A stretch of 64,000 nt of DNA from an uncultured Alteromonadaceae bacterium (GTDB lineage Bacteria; Pseudomonadota; Gammaproteobacteria; Enterobacterales; Alteromonadaceae): positions 35,796 through 99,795 of the forward strand of contig CANMXU010000017.1 of the NCBI GenBank assembly GCA_947501935.1. Reading direction: 5' to 3'. The translations under genes were made by a program, and so were the position numbers. Under the pieces are notes generated by a model. It was not told the DNA's origin. It was given only the letters and a program-made list of their open reading frames with translations, and made no database searches. Shown here one piece after another: positions 45,561-54,693 of this stretch; position 1 is the stretch's first letter, and each line of letters starts with the position of its first letter.

Positions 45561-46523
45561 ATGGCAAGTTTTGCTGAGCTTTCATCTTGGACACAAGCGA
45601 TAATAATGCTTTTTACTGTATTAACAGTGAAAGTAAGTATTAGCATTTTTGTAGAGCATCAACCGATGCGTTATTTTCGATGGTATTGCCAAATGTTGGC
45701 AAACAAAGTTAATAAACCACAAAATAGTGTCGCTCAGCAAAAGGTTGCCGGCTTAGTTGCATTATTGATTACACTACTGCCAATTATCGCGATATTGTGG
45801 TTATTTGAAACCTTTATTGCCGTTACTTGGCTGTGGCAAAGCTTACTGTTATATCTCGCACTTGATGGTGTTAATTTATTAGCAAAAGCTAAAACTAGCG
45901 CAAAAGCCTTAGTCGCGAATAATCAATACCAAGCTAAACAGACGCTGCAAAATAATATTTTAAGGGAGTCTGACAAACTTTCGCCCTTAGGGCTAACCAA
46001 AGCTAGCATTGAAATGCAGTTACTACAAATTGGTCAACAGCTTATTGGCGTAGCTTTCTATTTTTTATTATTTGGCCCGCTCGCCGCACTCGGTTACCGG
46101 TTAATATTGGAAATGCATTACAGCTGGAATGTGAAGCAAAAACAATTTCATGCTTTTGGTGGCCATGCCAATCAGGTGATTAATATATTGCAGTGGTTGC
46201 CAATGCACGTTTACGGAATAACCATATTATTAAGCACGTTAGGGCAAAACTTCATTTTAAATTGGCGTTTAGTTAAGCAACATTTTTTTAAGCTTAACAA
46301 TAATTTTATTCTGCATAGCTTGGCCTTAGCCTTGGGTTGTAAACTAGGTGGGGTGGCTATGTATGATGGCGAAAAACTACGTCGTATTAGCTTTAATGAC
46401 CAAGGCAAGCAGCCCGAAATTAGCGATATTATTCATGCATCATCTAGAATTAAATACAGCCTGGTATTTATAATAATTTGCTTGTTTTTAACCACTATTG
46501 CTCAGCTAAGCATTCAGCGCTAA
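45561..46523 (+). CDS. CobD/CbiB-like membrane protein
   Basis: 320-residue polytopic inner-membrane protein resembling CbiB/CobD (adenosylcobinamide synthase) and AmpE. Hydrophobic helices lie at about 12-30, 62-95, 160-185, 205-225 and 297-316. The FFHAFGGHANQ-like stretch (KQFHAFGGHANQVINILQWLP) matches the CbiB helical core. It follows mtnN and precedes a rhodanese gene; no cobalamin pathway genes are here. Alteromonadales carry this CobD-related protein by mtnN without a B12 cluster, so it may do something other than cobinamide synthesis. Confidence 0.72.
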   Translation: MASFAELSSWTQAIIMLFTVLTVKVSISIFVEHQPMRYFRWYCQMLANKVNKPQNSVAQQKVAGLVALLITLLPIIAILWLFETFIAVTWLWQSLLLYLALDGVNLLAKAKTSAKALVANNQYQAKQTLQNNILRESDKLSPLGLTKASIEMQLLQIGQQLIGVAFYFLLFGPLAALGYRLILEMHYSWNVKQKQFHAFGGHANQVINILQWLPMHVYGITILLSTLGQNFILNWRLVKQHFFKLNNNFILHSLALALGCKLGGVAMYDGEKLRRISFNDQGKQPEISDIIHASSRIKYSLVFIIICLFLTTIAQLSIQR

Positions 46524-46568
46524 AGTAAAGAATTACTTAAAAGAACATTTTCTTAAAGGATTCTACTA

Positions 46569-46958
46569 ATGAAACTCATTAAACTATTCACTTGGCTGAC
46601 ACTTTTAGTTATTCCAGCAAGCTTTGCCCAAACACCAAGCATGTCGCAGGCACAATTGTTGAGCTTACTTAACGCACCGAAGTCGGTAGAATTATTAGTA
46701 TTAGATGTAAGGTCACCGGAAGAATTTTCCGACGCTCATATTGCCGGCGCAATAAATATTAGCTACGACCAGCTGGCACAGCAGTATCAGCAACTGGCAA
46801 AGTTTAAAGATAAAACTGTGGTGGTTTATTGCCGTTCAGGTCGTCGCGCCGGCATTGCCGAAGCATTATTAGCTGAAAAAGGCTTTAGCCGCCTACGCCA
46901 CTTAAGTGGTGACATGAATGGCTGGCAAGCAGCAAACTTACCAACGGTTTCGCAGTAA
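46569..46958 (+). CDS. Periplasmic single-domain rhodanese
   Basis: 129 residues: signal peptide (about 1-20, SFA cut) and one rhodanese domain with the active-site loop CRSGRR at 88-93 (Cys88). The fold motifs VLDVRSPEEFSDAHIAGAINI and HLSGDMNGWQAANLP are intact. It should carry a persulfide on Cys88 and move sulfane sulfur in the periplasm. Gap to the next gene is 28 bp. Confidence 0.88.
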   Translation: MKLIKLFTWLTLLVIPASFAQTPSMSQAQLLSLLNAPKSVELLVLDVRSPEEFSDAHIAGAINISYDQLAQQYQQLAKFKDKTVVVYCRSGRRAGIAEALLAEKGFSRLRHLSGDMNGWQAANLPTVSQ

Positions 46959-46986
46959 CTGACAAAACATTAGTAAATAAAGGTTT

Positions 46987-47616
46987 ATGACACAACTCCT
47001 CTTTTGGTTAGATATATTTGGCATAGTCGTTTTTGCGCTTTCTGGCGCATTAATGGCTGGCCGTTATAAATTAGATCCTTTCGGAGTAGTGGTTTTATCG
47101 GCAGTCACAGCTATTGGCGGCGGCACCATTCGCGACGTAATTCTACAAACCCCTGTTTTTTGGGTTGTTAAACCCTATTATTTAGTGGTTATTTTTCTCA
47201 CCGCGTTATTAACTATTTTGCTGGTGCGACAACCTAAGCTTATTCCTAAACGATTTTTATTGATTGCTGATGCTTTTGGTTTAGCGTTATTTGCCGTTAT
47301 TGGCACCGAAAAAGCCTTATCATTAGGTACTCCGCCGTTAGTCGCTATTGTTATGGGAACCATTACCGGAGTAGCCGGTGGTATGTTACGCGATATTCTT
47401 TGTAACGTGATCCCGCTGATTTTACGTAGAGAAATATATGCAACTGCGGCCATTTTTGGTGGCGGGTTATATGTATGTTTTCAGTATATTGGCTGGCACG
47501 ACTATATTGCCATTATCGGCGCTATTTTTGGCGCCTTAATATTAAGGCTTGCTGGTATTTACTGGAAGGTTTCTTTGCCTGCTTTTCATATTGACGACGG
47601 TGAAGAACCGCATTAA
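46987..47616 (+). CDS. TRIC-family (UPF0126) membrane protein
   Basis: 209 residues with seven predicted helices made of two repeated three-helix units. Each unit has a glycine-rich kink and arginine: AIGGGTIRDVIL (about 44-55) and GVAGGMLRDILC (about 125-136). This is the trimeric intracellular cation channel fold, shown to form potassium-permeable channels in prokaryotes; E. coli YadS and YicG are relatives. AAAGG precedes the ATG. It follows the rhodanese gene closely and may be cotranscribed. Confidence 0.88.
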   Translation: MTQLLFWLDIFGIVVFALSGALMAGRYKLDPFGVVVLSAVTAIGGGTIRDVILQTPVFWVVKPYYLVVIFLTALLTILLVRQPKLIPKRFLLIADAFGLALFAVIGTEKALSLGTPPLVAIVMGTITGVAGGMLRDILCNVIPLILRREIYATAAIFGGGLYVCFQYIGWHDYIAIIGAIFGALILRLAGIYWKVSLPAFHIDDGEEPH

Positions 47617-47648
47617 AAAGCAAGCTAATTTTAGTTTAAACGCAACAG

Positions 47649-47978
47649 CTAAGCTTCAATGCCCCAGCCGTCATTATAACCTTTAAATTTGGCGGCAATT
47701 TCTTCAAACTCAGTTTCTTGACGAATAATATCATCATATGTTGGTTGCATTGCCACTGTGCAGTCAACATCCCAAACATTAGGCGTTTCATCAGGATGAA
47801 CACTAACTTTAGCTTTGGGATGGCTGGCCGCTAAAAAATCAGCCATTGCTTGAGCTTGCTGCTGACTTTCAAATAATTGAAAAAACACCACGTCATGTAC
47901 TTGACTAAGATCTATGCCAGCTTGCTGCATTTCCGCAAGTACTAAGCCAGTATCATCATTAGGAAAATTCATCATCAT
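47649..47978 (-). CDS. RraB-family protein (ribonuclease E inhibitor-like)
   Basis: 109 residues, acidic, two-layer alpha/beta fold of the RraB family (PF06877). The C-terminal AAKFKGYNDGWGIEA matches the YDGWG signature of E. coli RraB, which binds RNase E and changes mRNA decay. It is shorter than E. coli RraB (138), lacking the acidic tail. In this group single-domain members may not bind RNase E, so function is inferred. Stands alone on the minus strand. Confidence 0.75.
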   Translation of the reverse strand: MMMNFPNDDTGLVLAEMQQAGIDLSQVHDVVFFQLFESQQQAQAMADFLAASHPKAKVSVHPDETPNVWDVDCTVAMQPTYDDIIRQETEFEEIAAKFKGYNDGWGIEA

Positions 47979-48119
47979 AAAAACTCAAGAAATATAAAGG
48001 CGCTATTATAAACATCGAACCATTGCTTGAATAGCACTTTCACCAACCGCACACAAATAGCAACAAAGTTAATAGGCAAATACTACATTTTTAATTCACT
48101 TGTTAAGTAATTTATTCAG

Positions 48120-48350
48120 CTATGATAATTGCTTTTGAGTCACTAAAACTCCCTTTATATAGGTACAGCCGTTATAAAAGGCAGTGGTTAGTAAGGCTAT
48201 AATTAAGTGCACCGTTATCGTTAACCAATGTAAGTTTTCAGCCCACAAGAATACTAAGCCGTTTGCGTCGACAAGACATAAATCGAGCAAGCTAATATGT
48301 ATAAAAGCTAGCCAAAAAACAGTGAGGTTACTTTTATTTAAATAGCTCAT
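48120..48350 (-). CDS. Small two- to three-helix membrane protein, unknown
   Basis: 76 residues, hydrophobic (helices about 10-30 and 44-62). I do not recognise the family. Its ATG (48350) overlaps the TGA of the upstream epimerase-like gene as ATGA, which indicates translational coupling and settles the start; a longer frame to 48371 is less likely. Being coupled, it may work with or be regulated alongside the NAD-binding protein. Confidence 0.65.
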   Translation of the reverse strand: MSYLNKSNLTVFWLAFIHISLLDLCLVDANGLVFLWAENLHWLTITVHLIIALLTTAFYNGCTYIKGVLVTQKQLS

Positions 48351-49204
48351 TGTTCGCCTAACGTTACCCATGCAAGTAAATCATCATGTTTCATTTTATA
48401 GTTCAGTTGCGTTTTGGCTTTAGCTCCTAACACCACCTTGCTTGGCAATGGCGTATTGGCTTGGCTGAAGCTAGGTAATGGCAACGACAACGCTTTCGCG
48501 GCCTGCTGATAAAAGTTTTGTTTGGAAAGGTGAATATCATTTACGCCGTTAAAAATCCCTGTTGGCGCATCACTTTTAATGAGCGACAATAACAAACCAA
48601 TAACATCATCAAGATGAATTAAGTTAATTGCCACTTCACTATTGGCTAATTGTCTATTTGCCGTTAGAAAACGTCCTGGGTGCCTGTTAGGCCCCACCAA
48701 ACCAGCAAGACGTAATACCACTGATTGACCTTTAAAGGCGAGTGCGGCTTGCTCTGCTTCTGCGAGTATTGCTACTTTAGCTGCGTTGTAATCTAAAGGC
48801 GTATCTTCAGCTACGTCCCCCGATAAACCACCATAAACAGCCGTTGAGCTAATTAAAATAATTTTTTCTACCGTTTGTTGTTCAGCGTAAGTTACTAGTT
48901 GTTTAATTTTATCAGGGTAATCTTTTTTGCCATGTTTAATTTGTGGCGGCAAACAAATGATCATACATTGTTGGTTAAATACTTCCTGCTGCACATTCTC
49001 TTGGGCACTATCTAAATTGGCCGACAATAAAGGTAATGACAATAATGCCGCTTTTGCGCCAGTGGTTTCAATATCAGCAAATTTATCACTGCTTTGTGTA
49101 GTAGCAATTACCGACACGCCATGCTGGTTCAGCGTAGCAGCTAATGGTTTGCCTAACCAACCACAACCAATAATACTTACTGAAGGTAAATTTTGAGCCG
49201 ACAT
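48347..49204 (-). CDS. NAD(P)-binding epimerase/dehydratase-like protein (YeeZ-like)
   Basis: 285-residue Rossmann protein. The nucleotide site is IIGCGWLGKPLAATL at about 10-24, followed by extended-SDR features: ISSTAVYGG (Ser/Tyr region) near 119-127, RLAGLVGPNRHPGRFL near 166-181, and INLIHLDDV. It resembles E. coli YeeZ, a predicted nucleoside-sugar epimerase of unknown substrate. AGGA precedes the ATG. A 13-bp tandem repeat occupies its upstream region. Confidence 0.8.
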   Translation of the reverse strand: MSAQNLPSVSIIGCGWLGKPLAATLNQHGVSVIATTQSSDKFADIETTGAKAALLSLPLLSANLDSAQENVQQEVFNQQCMIICLPPQIKHGKKDYPDKIKQLVTYAEQQTVEKIILISSTAVYGGLSGDVAEDTPLDYNAAKVAILAEAEQAALAFKGQSVVLRLAGLVGPNRHPGRFLTANRQLANSEVAINLIHLDDVIGLLLSLIKSDAPTGIFNGVNDIHLSKQNFYQQAAKALSLPLPSFSQANTPLPSKVVLGAKAKTQLNYKMKHDDLLAWVTLGEQ

Positions 49205-49216
49205 ATTTCCTGATTC

Positions 49217-49255
49217 CTAATGACTTTTACTAATGACTTTTACTAATGATTTTTA
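49217..49255 (+). repeat. 13-bp tandem repeat x3 upstream of YeeZ-like gene
   Basis: Two identical copies of CTAATGACTTTTA and a third with one change (CTAATGATTTTTA). The array lies 13-51 bases upstream of the leftward start codon at 49204, in the promoter/leader region. Confidence 0.9.
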
Positions 49256-49287
49256 TATTAACTTGTACTGGAATTAAACGTTTATGT

Positions 49288-50178
49288 TTAAGCTGCTATA
49301 GCGAAATATACGCCCTGAAATGATGCCACCAGTTGCTCTCCACAAAGTACTTCAACATTAATTTTGAAACGTGTTTTTGCTGACTCTCGCAATTTAAGTG
49401 CGCTACCAACAACCTGTTCAACTGAAGTACGCGCAATAGCTACGCCTTTAATAGGGGCATGATAACGTATATTGGCATCAGCCAGCACAATATCAGCTTG
49501 AATATTTTCCAAGGAAACTTGGGTATATACCCAACCCCAACCCGTTAACGTTGCCAGTGTATAAATACTGCCAGCAAACATGGTGTTGTGCAGGTTTTTA
49601 TTAAAAATAAGATCACTTGAGGTTTGAATTTTTTTGCCATCAAAATAACAAACTTCAACATTCATCGCTTTACTCATGGCAATAGTTTTATGCCAAGTTT
49701 GCTGTAAAGCATTAGCTAAGTTTGAATAATCATTGTCATCTTTGGGCAACTGTTTAGACATATTGAAATGTTTAATTTGCTGATATAACAAATGCGAAAA
49801 GCCATGTGACTGATAGTTCATACTTTGATAAAAGCCTAGCGCATGCTCGCGAGCGTTTAAGCTGATTTCTTTTACGCCAAGTTCCTCTGCCAACTGCTCT
49901 AAAGCACAAATTATTTGCTTGCCATAACCTTGACCTTGCGCCTGTTCAGCAACCGCCATATAACGAATTTGCGCTTGGTGCTGCGAGGTTAAATGCAAAC
50001 GCGCCACCGCAAGTATTTGCTGCTTAGGAGAAATAATTATCCGATGAAAAGCTTGTTGTTCAAGTTCGTCTTGCTCGCTGCCCAGCGGCTGCTGCCAAGG
50101 TTTACGTAACACTTGCCAGCGTAATTGGTAATATTGCTGAAATTCATCAGCGTTTTGTGGTGCCCGACATTCATTCAT
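49288..50178 (-). CDS. YiiD-type fusion: GNAT acetyltransferase domain plus hotdog thioesterase-like domain
   Basis: 296 residues in two domains. N-terminal GNAT fold (about 1-140) has the acyl-CoA loop VAEQAQGQGYGKQI. The C-terminal hotdog domain (about 150-296) is YiiD_C. E. coli YiiD has the same architecture and has been reported as the malonyl-ACP decarboxylase MadA, which makes acetyl-ACP primer for fatty-acid synthesis when FabH is missing. The same role is plausible here, given the FabY gene in this window, but is inferred from homology. Confidence 0.85.
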   Translation of the reverse strand: MNECRAPQNADEFQQYYQLRWQVLRKPWQQPLGSEQDELEQQAFHRIIISPKQQILAVARLHLTSQHQAQIRYMAVAEQAQGQGYGKQIICALEQLAEELGVKEISLNAREHALGFYQSMNYQSHGFSHLLYQQIKHFNMSKQLPKDDNDYSNLANALQQTWHKTIAMSKAMNVEVCYFDGKKIQTSSDLIFNKNLHNTMFAGSIYTLATLTGWGWVYTQVSLENIQADIVLADANIRYHAPIKGVAIARTSVEQVVGSALKLRESAKTRFKINVEVLCGEQLVASFQGVYFAIAA

Positions 50179-50292
50179 TGACTATGCTTAACCTTAATAA
50201 TTTCTATCCAAGTAATAAAACCAATAATATTAATTTTCCAATCACTTTACTGATAAACTTCAATCATACTTGCTAGTGGAACAAAATATTTT

Positions 50293-51096
50293 ATGCAGTT
50301 AAACCGACATGTAAACCAAGGCAGTTTACTTTATTTTGATCAGCTAAACGAGCGACTGTCGGTAAGTCAAAATGAACACTTTCGCTGGCTAGCCTTTGAC
50401 AATGTTATTCAAAGCATTATGAGTCGTCGCCAGCCAGAAAAATTAACTCTACCCCACCATGTTTTTTTAATGCTGCCGCTGCTATTTTTTAAACCGAACA
50501 ATGTTTTAGAATTTGGTTTAGGCGGCGGTAATCTTGCCCGTTTTATTTTGAGTTTAAACAGCGAGATTAACTTCACCAGCATTGAACGCTCGAGCGCAGT
50601 TGTTAACGCCTTTGAAAAATACTTTAATCCTGAAAATATCGATATCAAGATTATCAGCGATGAAGAAATTAGCTTGCGTAAAAAACTGCAAAAAATGGCC
50701 AATCAGTGGCTAATTTATGATATCTATCGTGACAATGATGATCACCATAGCTATCAGCAATTAATTAAAATCACTCAACAGCTTAAAAAAAGCTCTTGTT
50801 TATCAATTAACTTAGTTAATGTTTGTGAGCATACTATTAATCAGCTATTAGTCGACTTACAAAACCATTCTTCGCATCATCAACTAAGCTATTTCAACGT
50901 ACCGCATTATCAAAATATGATAGTGCACTTATTGCCAACAAGTTTTGCTGCTACACCTATGTCAGCAGCTATCTCAACACCTATAAAAGATAATACTTAC
51001 GATAGCAGCACGATTGAAAATAGTTATCTTGCTACGAGACTTTATCGAAAATGGCTTAGCTTTTGGCAACATGGGCGCCATAATCCACTTTACTAA
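50293..51096 (+). CDS. Spermidine synthase-like methyltransferase-fold protein
   Basis: 267 residues with a Rossmann-type SAM/dcSAM core: NVLEFGLGGGNLARFIL at about 73-89, INFTSIERSSAVVNAFEKYF at about 95-115 and WLIYDIYRD near 141. The catalytic DxxD-type loop of true spermidine synthases is not obvious, so it is only fold-related. The first ~60 residues form the N-terminal beta domain remnant. Function unknown. Divergent from the YiiD-type gene. Confidence 0.72.
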   Translation: MQLNRHVNQGSLLYFDQLNERLSVSQNEHFRWLAFDNVIQSIMSRRQPEKLTLPHHVFLMLPLLFFKPNNVLEFGLGGGNLARFILSLNSEINFTSIERSSAVVNAFEKYFNPENIDIKIISDEEISLRKKLQKMANQWLIYDIYRDNDDHHSYQQLIKITQQLKKSSCLSINLVNVCEHTINQLLVDLQNHSSHHQLSYFNVPHYQNMIVHLLPTSFAATPMSAAISTPIKDNTYDSSTIENSYLATRLYRKWLSFWQHGRHNPLY

Positions 51097-51130
51097 TTTA
51101 GCTTGTGAACTGTTGCGGTTAAAACAGAAA

Positions 51131-51568
51131 CTAGCAACTTAAATTAATAGTGACTGGGCCGTCGTTTAATAATCGTACTTTCATATCTGCACCAAAAATT
51201 CCGGTTGGTGCTCGAAAACCTAGTCCGCGTAAATTCTGACTGAATTCTTGATATAGCTGCTTGGCTAATTCAGGTGATGCCGCACTAGTAAAACTTGGGC
51301 GTAAACCTTTCGAGGTATCTGCAGCTAAGGTAAATTGTGAAACCACTAATATATCGCCGCCAGCTTGGGCAACATTACGGTTCATTTTTCCGCTTTCATC
51401 TTCAAAAATTCGATAACCCGCAACACGTTCAGCTAAACGTTTGGCTTTGGCTGAATTGTCTTCAGGTTCAACAGCGAGTAATACTAAAAGACCATTATCA
51501 ATTTCACCAACAATTTCATTGTCGACAGTAACGCTGGCTTGGGAAACACGTTGTAGTAATGCGATCAT
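51131..51568 (-). CDS. dtd: D-aminoacyl-tRNA deacylase
   Basis: 145 residues. Proofreading enzyme that frees D-amino acids (and glycine) mischarged on tRNA. It shows the signature [17 protein letters not shown] at about 77-93 and the C-terminal NDGPVT with the cross-subunit Gly-Pro at 138-139. ATG start [16 protein letters not shown] is typical. Last gene of a leftward yihY-pip-dtd group. Confidence 0.95.
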   Translation of the reverse strand: MIALLQRVSQASVTVDNEIVGEIDNGLLVLLAVEPEDNSAKAKRLAERVAGYRIFEDESGKMNRNVAQAGGDILVVSQFTLAADTSKGLRPSFTSAASPELAKQLYQEFSQNLRGLGFRAPTGIFGADMKVRLLNDGPVTINLSC

Positions 51569-51637
51569 ACTTTTGCGCTTTGTTAGAAAAAGAGTGGCGA
51601 TTATAACAGCTTGATTAATTAGGTGAGATTGCTTTTA

Positions 51638-52603
51638 TCAGTTTGTTTCTAACAAAAAGTTAGCCATGTTATCTGCGGCTTTACAAAAAGCGTCAATGGT
51701 TTGCCTTTCAAAGCCACTATGACCTGCCATAGGTAGAATTTGCAATTGCGCATTTTGCCACTTTGAAGCCAGCAAGCTTGCGGTATGTAATGGGCAAACC
51801 ATATCGTAACGCCCTTGTAATAGTATTGCCGGAATATCAGTAATTTTATCTAAATTATCGAGAATATAATTTTCAGCAAGAAAGCAGTGGTTAATAAAAT
51901 AATGACTTGAGATTAATGCCATACAATGCGCTTGATGCGGATCGTCAATATGGGTTTTATCAATATGCTGGTGTTCGATACTCGATAAACGTAATTCCCA
52001 TAATAGCCACGCTTTACTGGCAGCAATCACCGCGACCTCGTTACTCGAGGTTAATACTTGATGATAGCCCGCCAACGGACAATGGCGCTGCTGTTCCGAT
52101 AAGCTTTCAACAAACTCTTGGTAGTACTCGGGGAAGAACTTCTCTGCGCCATCATTTTGATATAACCAATCATACTCACTTTTACTGGCTAAAAAGAGCC
52201 CACGTAAAATAAAGCCCATGACTTTTTCAGGGTAAGCAATACCATAAGCTAGCGCTAAAGTACTGCCCCATGAACCGCCAGTAACTAACCATTTGTCTAC
52301 GGCTAAATGTTCGCGAATACTCTCAAGGTCGGCAATTAAATCATTGGTAGTATTTTCAATAATACTTGGTGAAGGTAATGAGCGGCCACAGCCGCGTTGG
52401 TCAAAACTGATAATGCGATATTTTTCAGGATCAAAGTAGCGACGATTATGCTCATTAGTACCTGCGCCTGGCCCACCATGAAGGTAAATAACCGGAATAC
52501 CTTTAGGATTGCCTGATTGCTCAAGGTAAAGCTGATGATGCTCGCTGACTTTCAGCCATTGCTTGCTATAAACAGAAATTTTAGGAAATAAAGTTCGCGA
52601 CAT
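51638..52603 (-). CDS. pip: Prolyl aminopeptidase
   Basis: Alpha/beta hydrolase of family S33 that removes N-terminal proline from peptides, cytoplasmic. Motifs, numbered from the GTG at 52618: oxyanion HGGPGAG 47-53, nucleophile Ser116 in GGSWGS, Asp272 in GRYDMVCP and His300 in GHSGFE. I placed the start at the ATG at 52603 (321 residues), which has GAG about 7 bases upstream; the GTG would add five. It follows yihY by a few bases (yihY stop at 52636), an arrangement shared by related marine bacteria. Confidence 0.93.
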   Translation of the reverse strand: MSRTLFPKISVYSKQWLKVSEHHQLYLEQSGNPKGIPVIYLHGGPGAGTNEHNRRYFDPEKYRIISFDQRGCGRSLPSPSIIENTTNDLIADLESIREHLAVDKWLVTGGSWGSTLALAYGIAYPEKVMGFILRGLFLASKSEYDWLYQNDGAEKFFPEYYQEFVESLSEQQRHCPLAGYHQVLTSSNEVAVIAASKAWLLWELRLSSIEHQHIDKTHIDDPHQAHCMALISSHYFINHCFLAENYILDNLDKITDIPAILLQGRYDMVCPLHTASLLASKWQNAQLQILPMAGHSGFERQTIDAFCKAADNMANFLLETN

Positions 52604-52635
52604 AACATTCTCGTTCACTCCACAATCGCTTAAGT

Positions 52636-53523
52636 TTAGTCTGCTTTAGCTAAAAGATCCTTGTCCTTCTCTTGCCTAGCACCGAGCAATTGAAAATTTT
52701 CTAGCGAAACCGTTAATACCGCGCCAATCAATACAATTAACCATGAAAGGTATACCCACAAAAATAAAATAGGAATGGTAGCCAATGCACCATATATCGC
52801 TTGATATGAAGGCAGTTGCGTTACATAAATGGCAAAACCTTTTTTAGCGAATTCAAATAATACCGCTGCGGTTGTTGCACCAATTAAAGCAAATTTAAAA
52901 GGCACAGCTTTATTTGGCACTAATAAATACAAAATTAGAAATGCGCCAATAGAGGCGATCATCGGTAATAAACGCACAAAAAAGTTAGTTACTACTTCAA
53001 CGTTAGGATCGCCAAAAGACACCAAAGAAACAATATAAGAAGAAGCCGCAATACTACTACCTACAAGTACAGGACCAAGTGTTAGTACCATCCAGTACAT
53101 TGAAAAAGCGGTGACCATTCTTCGTTTGGTAGTAATGTTCCACAGTTTATTTAAGGTTTTATCAATAGCTGAAATCAGCAACAAGGCAAACAAAAATAGA
53201 AACGAAATTGCCACCGCCGACATTTTACTGGCGTTATCAACAAACCCTGATAAATGCTCTTGCACTACATCACTTGCCGCCGGTACAAAGTTTTGATACA
53301 TAAATTCTTCAACATTTAAGCGAATATCAGCAAAAATCGGAAAAGCAGTCATTACCGATAACATTACCACTAACAAAGGCACTAACGACATTAAGGTGAC
53401 ATACGACAAATAACCTGCGACTACATGTAAGTGTTCTCTTTTAACCCGTTTTAAAAAATATAGCGCAAAAGAGAAAAGCCATTTTTTATAAGCAACAAGA
53501 TTGAACTGACTAATTTTATTCAT
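52636..53523 (-). CDS. YihY/BrkB-family inner-membrane protein
   Basis: 295 residues with six predicted membrane helices (about 37-60, 100-120, 140-165, 180-200, 210-230, 245-268). Family signatures seen: [26 protein letters not shown] and [11 protein letters not shown]. Once misnamed ribonuclease BN; now a membrane protein of unknown function. First gene of the yihY-pip-dtd group. A TAAC-rich start region precedes; no promoter picked. Confidence 0.9.
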   Translation of the reverse strand: MNKISQFNLVAYKKWLFSFALYFLKRVKREHLHVVAGYLSYVTLMSLVPLLVVMLSVMTAFPIFADIRLNVEEFMYQNFVPAASDVVQEHLSGFVDNASKMSAVAISFLFLFALLLISAIDKTLNKLWNITTKRRMVTAFSMYWMVLTLGPVLVGSSIAASSYIVSLVSFGDPNVEVVTNFFVRLLPMIASIGAFLILYLLVPNKAVPFKFALIGATTAAVLFEFAKKGFAIYVTQLPSYQAIYGALATIPILFLWVYLSWLIVLIGAVLTVSLENFQLLGARQEKDKDLLAKAD

Positions 53524-53615
53524 AACAACGCCAAAGAGAAAATTTCTTACTGAATAGTTTTATACTATGATAACGTTAATTAACTTTTTTGTAACAACTA
53601 AATGACGAGGTTGTA

Positions 53616-53843
53616 ATGTCAGGACAAGGTTCAGGCGGTAACGTAATCGCTGCAATTTGTAGTTTCTTTATTCCCGGTTTAGGGCAGTTGGTTCAAGGCA
53701 GAATAATGCCCGCGATACTCTTTTTTGTCGGTATGATGATTTCATGGGTGCTGGTTTATGTGCTTATTGGTTGGCTGATGGTACCTGTGGTTTATATTTG
53801 GTGCATTATTGACGCCGCGAAGTATAAAGGGAGTAGCTCGTGA
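53616..53843 (+). CDS. Small TM2-like membrane protein
   Basis: 75 residues, two membrane helices (about 9-22 with FFIPGLGQLVQGR, and 29-62). The IPGLGQL-QGR pattern is that of TM2-type and related small envelope proteins. GAGG lies 7 bases upstream of the ATG. Its TGA overlaps the GTG of the following lipoprotein gene (GTGA), so the two are translated together. Function unknown. Confidence 0.75.
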   Translation: MSGQGSGGNVIAAICSFFIPGLGQLVQGRIMPAILFFVGMMISWVLVYVLIGWLMVPVVYIWCIIDAAKYKGSSS

Positions 53844-54487
53844 AATACTGCTTTCGTTATTTATGTATCATTTTTACCATCAGCACGTTAAGTGCTTGTC
53901 AGTCAGCTTATTATTCAGCAATGGAGTCAGTAGGCCAACATAAGCGTGATATTTTAGTCTCGCGTGTTGAAGACGCCAATGAGTCACAAGAGGAAGCTCA
54001 AGAGCAATTTTCTAGCGCCTTAGAAGGTTTAACCGCATTAATTAATTATGATGGTGGCGAATTAGCTGATCATTATGAAATTACTAAAGACCAATACGAA
54101 GCGAGCCAAAAAGCAGCCGATGAAGTATCAGCGCGCATCGAGTCTATTGAAAGCGTATCTGATGCTTTATTTGATGAATGGGCCGATGAAATAGAGCAAT
54201 TTAGTAATGCGACCTTAAAACGTCAAAGCCAAAGTAAATATAAAGAAACTCAGCGCCGCTATAAGAAAGTGATCACTGCCATGCATAAAGCGGAGAAGAG
54301 TATGGCTCCCATTCTAAGCGCGTTAAAAGATAATACGCTGTATTTGAAGCATAATTTAAATGCTCAAACAGTTGGCGCGTTAGAAGGCGAATATAAGTCG
54401 ATTAAGCAAGATATTGAGTTATTGATTAAAGAGATGAATGTAGCGATAGATAGTTCGAAGCAATTTATCAGTAACTTACAACAGTAA
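53840..54487 (+). CDS. DUF2959 lipoprotein
   Basis: 215 residues. A lipobox LSAC places the lipidated cysteine at residue 20. The rest is an acidic, highly helical coiled-coil protein (about 28-210) typical of DUF2959: MESVGQHKRDILVSRVEDA, then DQYEASQKAADEVSARI. The GTG start overlaps the previous stop by 4 bases. Likely anchored in the envelope; function unknown. Confidence 0.85.
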   Translation: MKYCFRYLCIIFTISTLSACQSAYYSAMESVGQHKRDILVSRVEDANESQEEAQEQFSSALEGLTALINYDGGELADHYEITKDQYEASQKAADEVSARIESIESVSDALFDEWADEIEQFSNATLKRQSQSKYKETQRRYKKVITAMHKAEKSMAPILSALKDNTLYLKHNLNAQTVGALEGEYKSIKQDIELLIKEMNVAIDSSKQFISNLQQ

Positions 54488-54522
54488 GTTTAAATGCAGT
54501 AATTCAAGAAATAATAGGTGGG

Positions 54523-54693
54523 CTATTTGAAGGTTAGTTCACCATTTGCTTCAACAACAACCACTTCTTTATTTTGCTTATGGTTCAGCTGAGTAAGCAA
54601 GGACTTTAATTCTTCCAGCTGTGCTTTATTGGCGTAGCCGGCTTCAAAACTATCACTGATTTTCTTTAGAATAGCTAATTGTTCAACCGTCAT
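54523..54693 (-). CDS. Small uncharacterised 56-residue protein
   Basis: Uninterrupted frame from ATG 54693 to TAG 54523, 56 residues. The product starts MTVEQLAILKKISDSFEAGY and ends VVVVEANGELTFK. It reads as two helices (about 3-18, 22-38) and a short beta strand, not random sequence. An AAGGAA site lies about 9 bases upstream. It converges on the DUF2959 gene. I do not recognise the family; real translation is likely but not proven. Confidence 0.6.
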   Translation of the reverse strand: MTVEQLAILKKISDSFEAGYANKAQLEELKSLLTQLNHKQNKEVVVVEANGELTFK

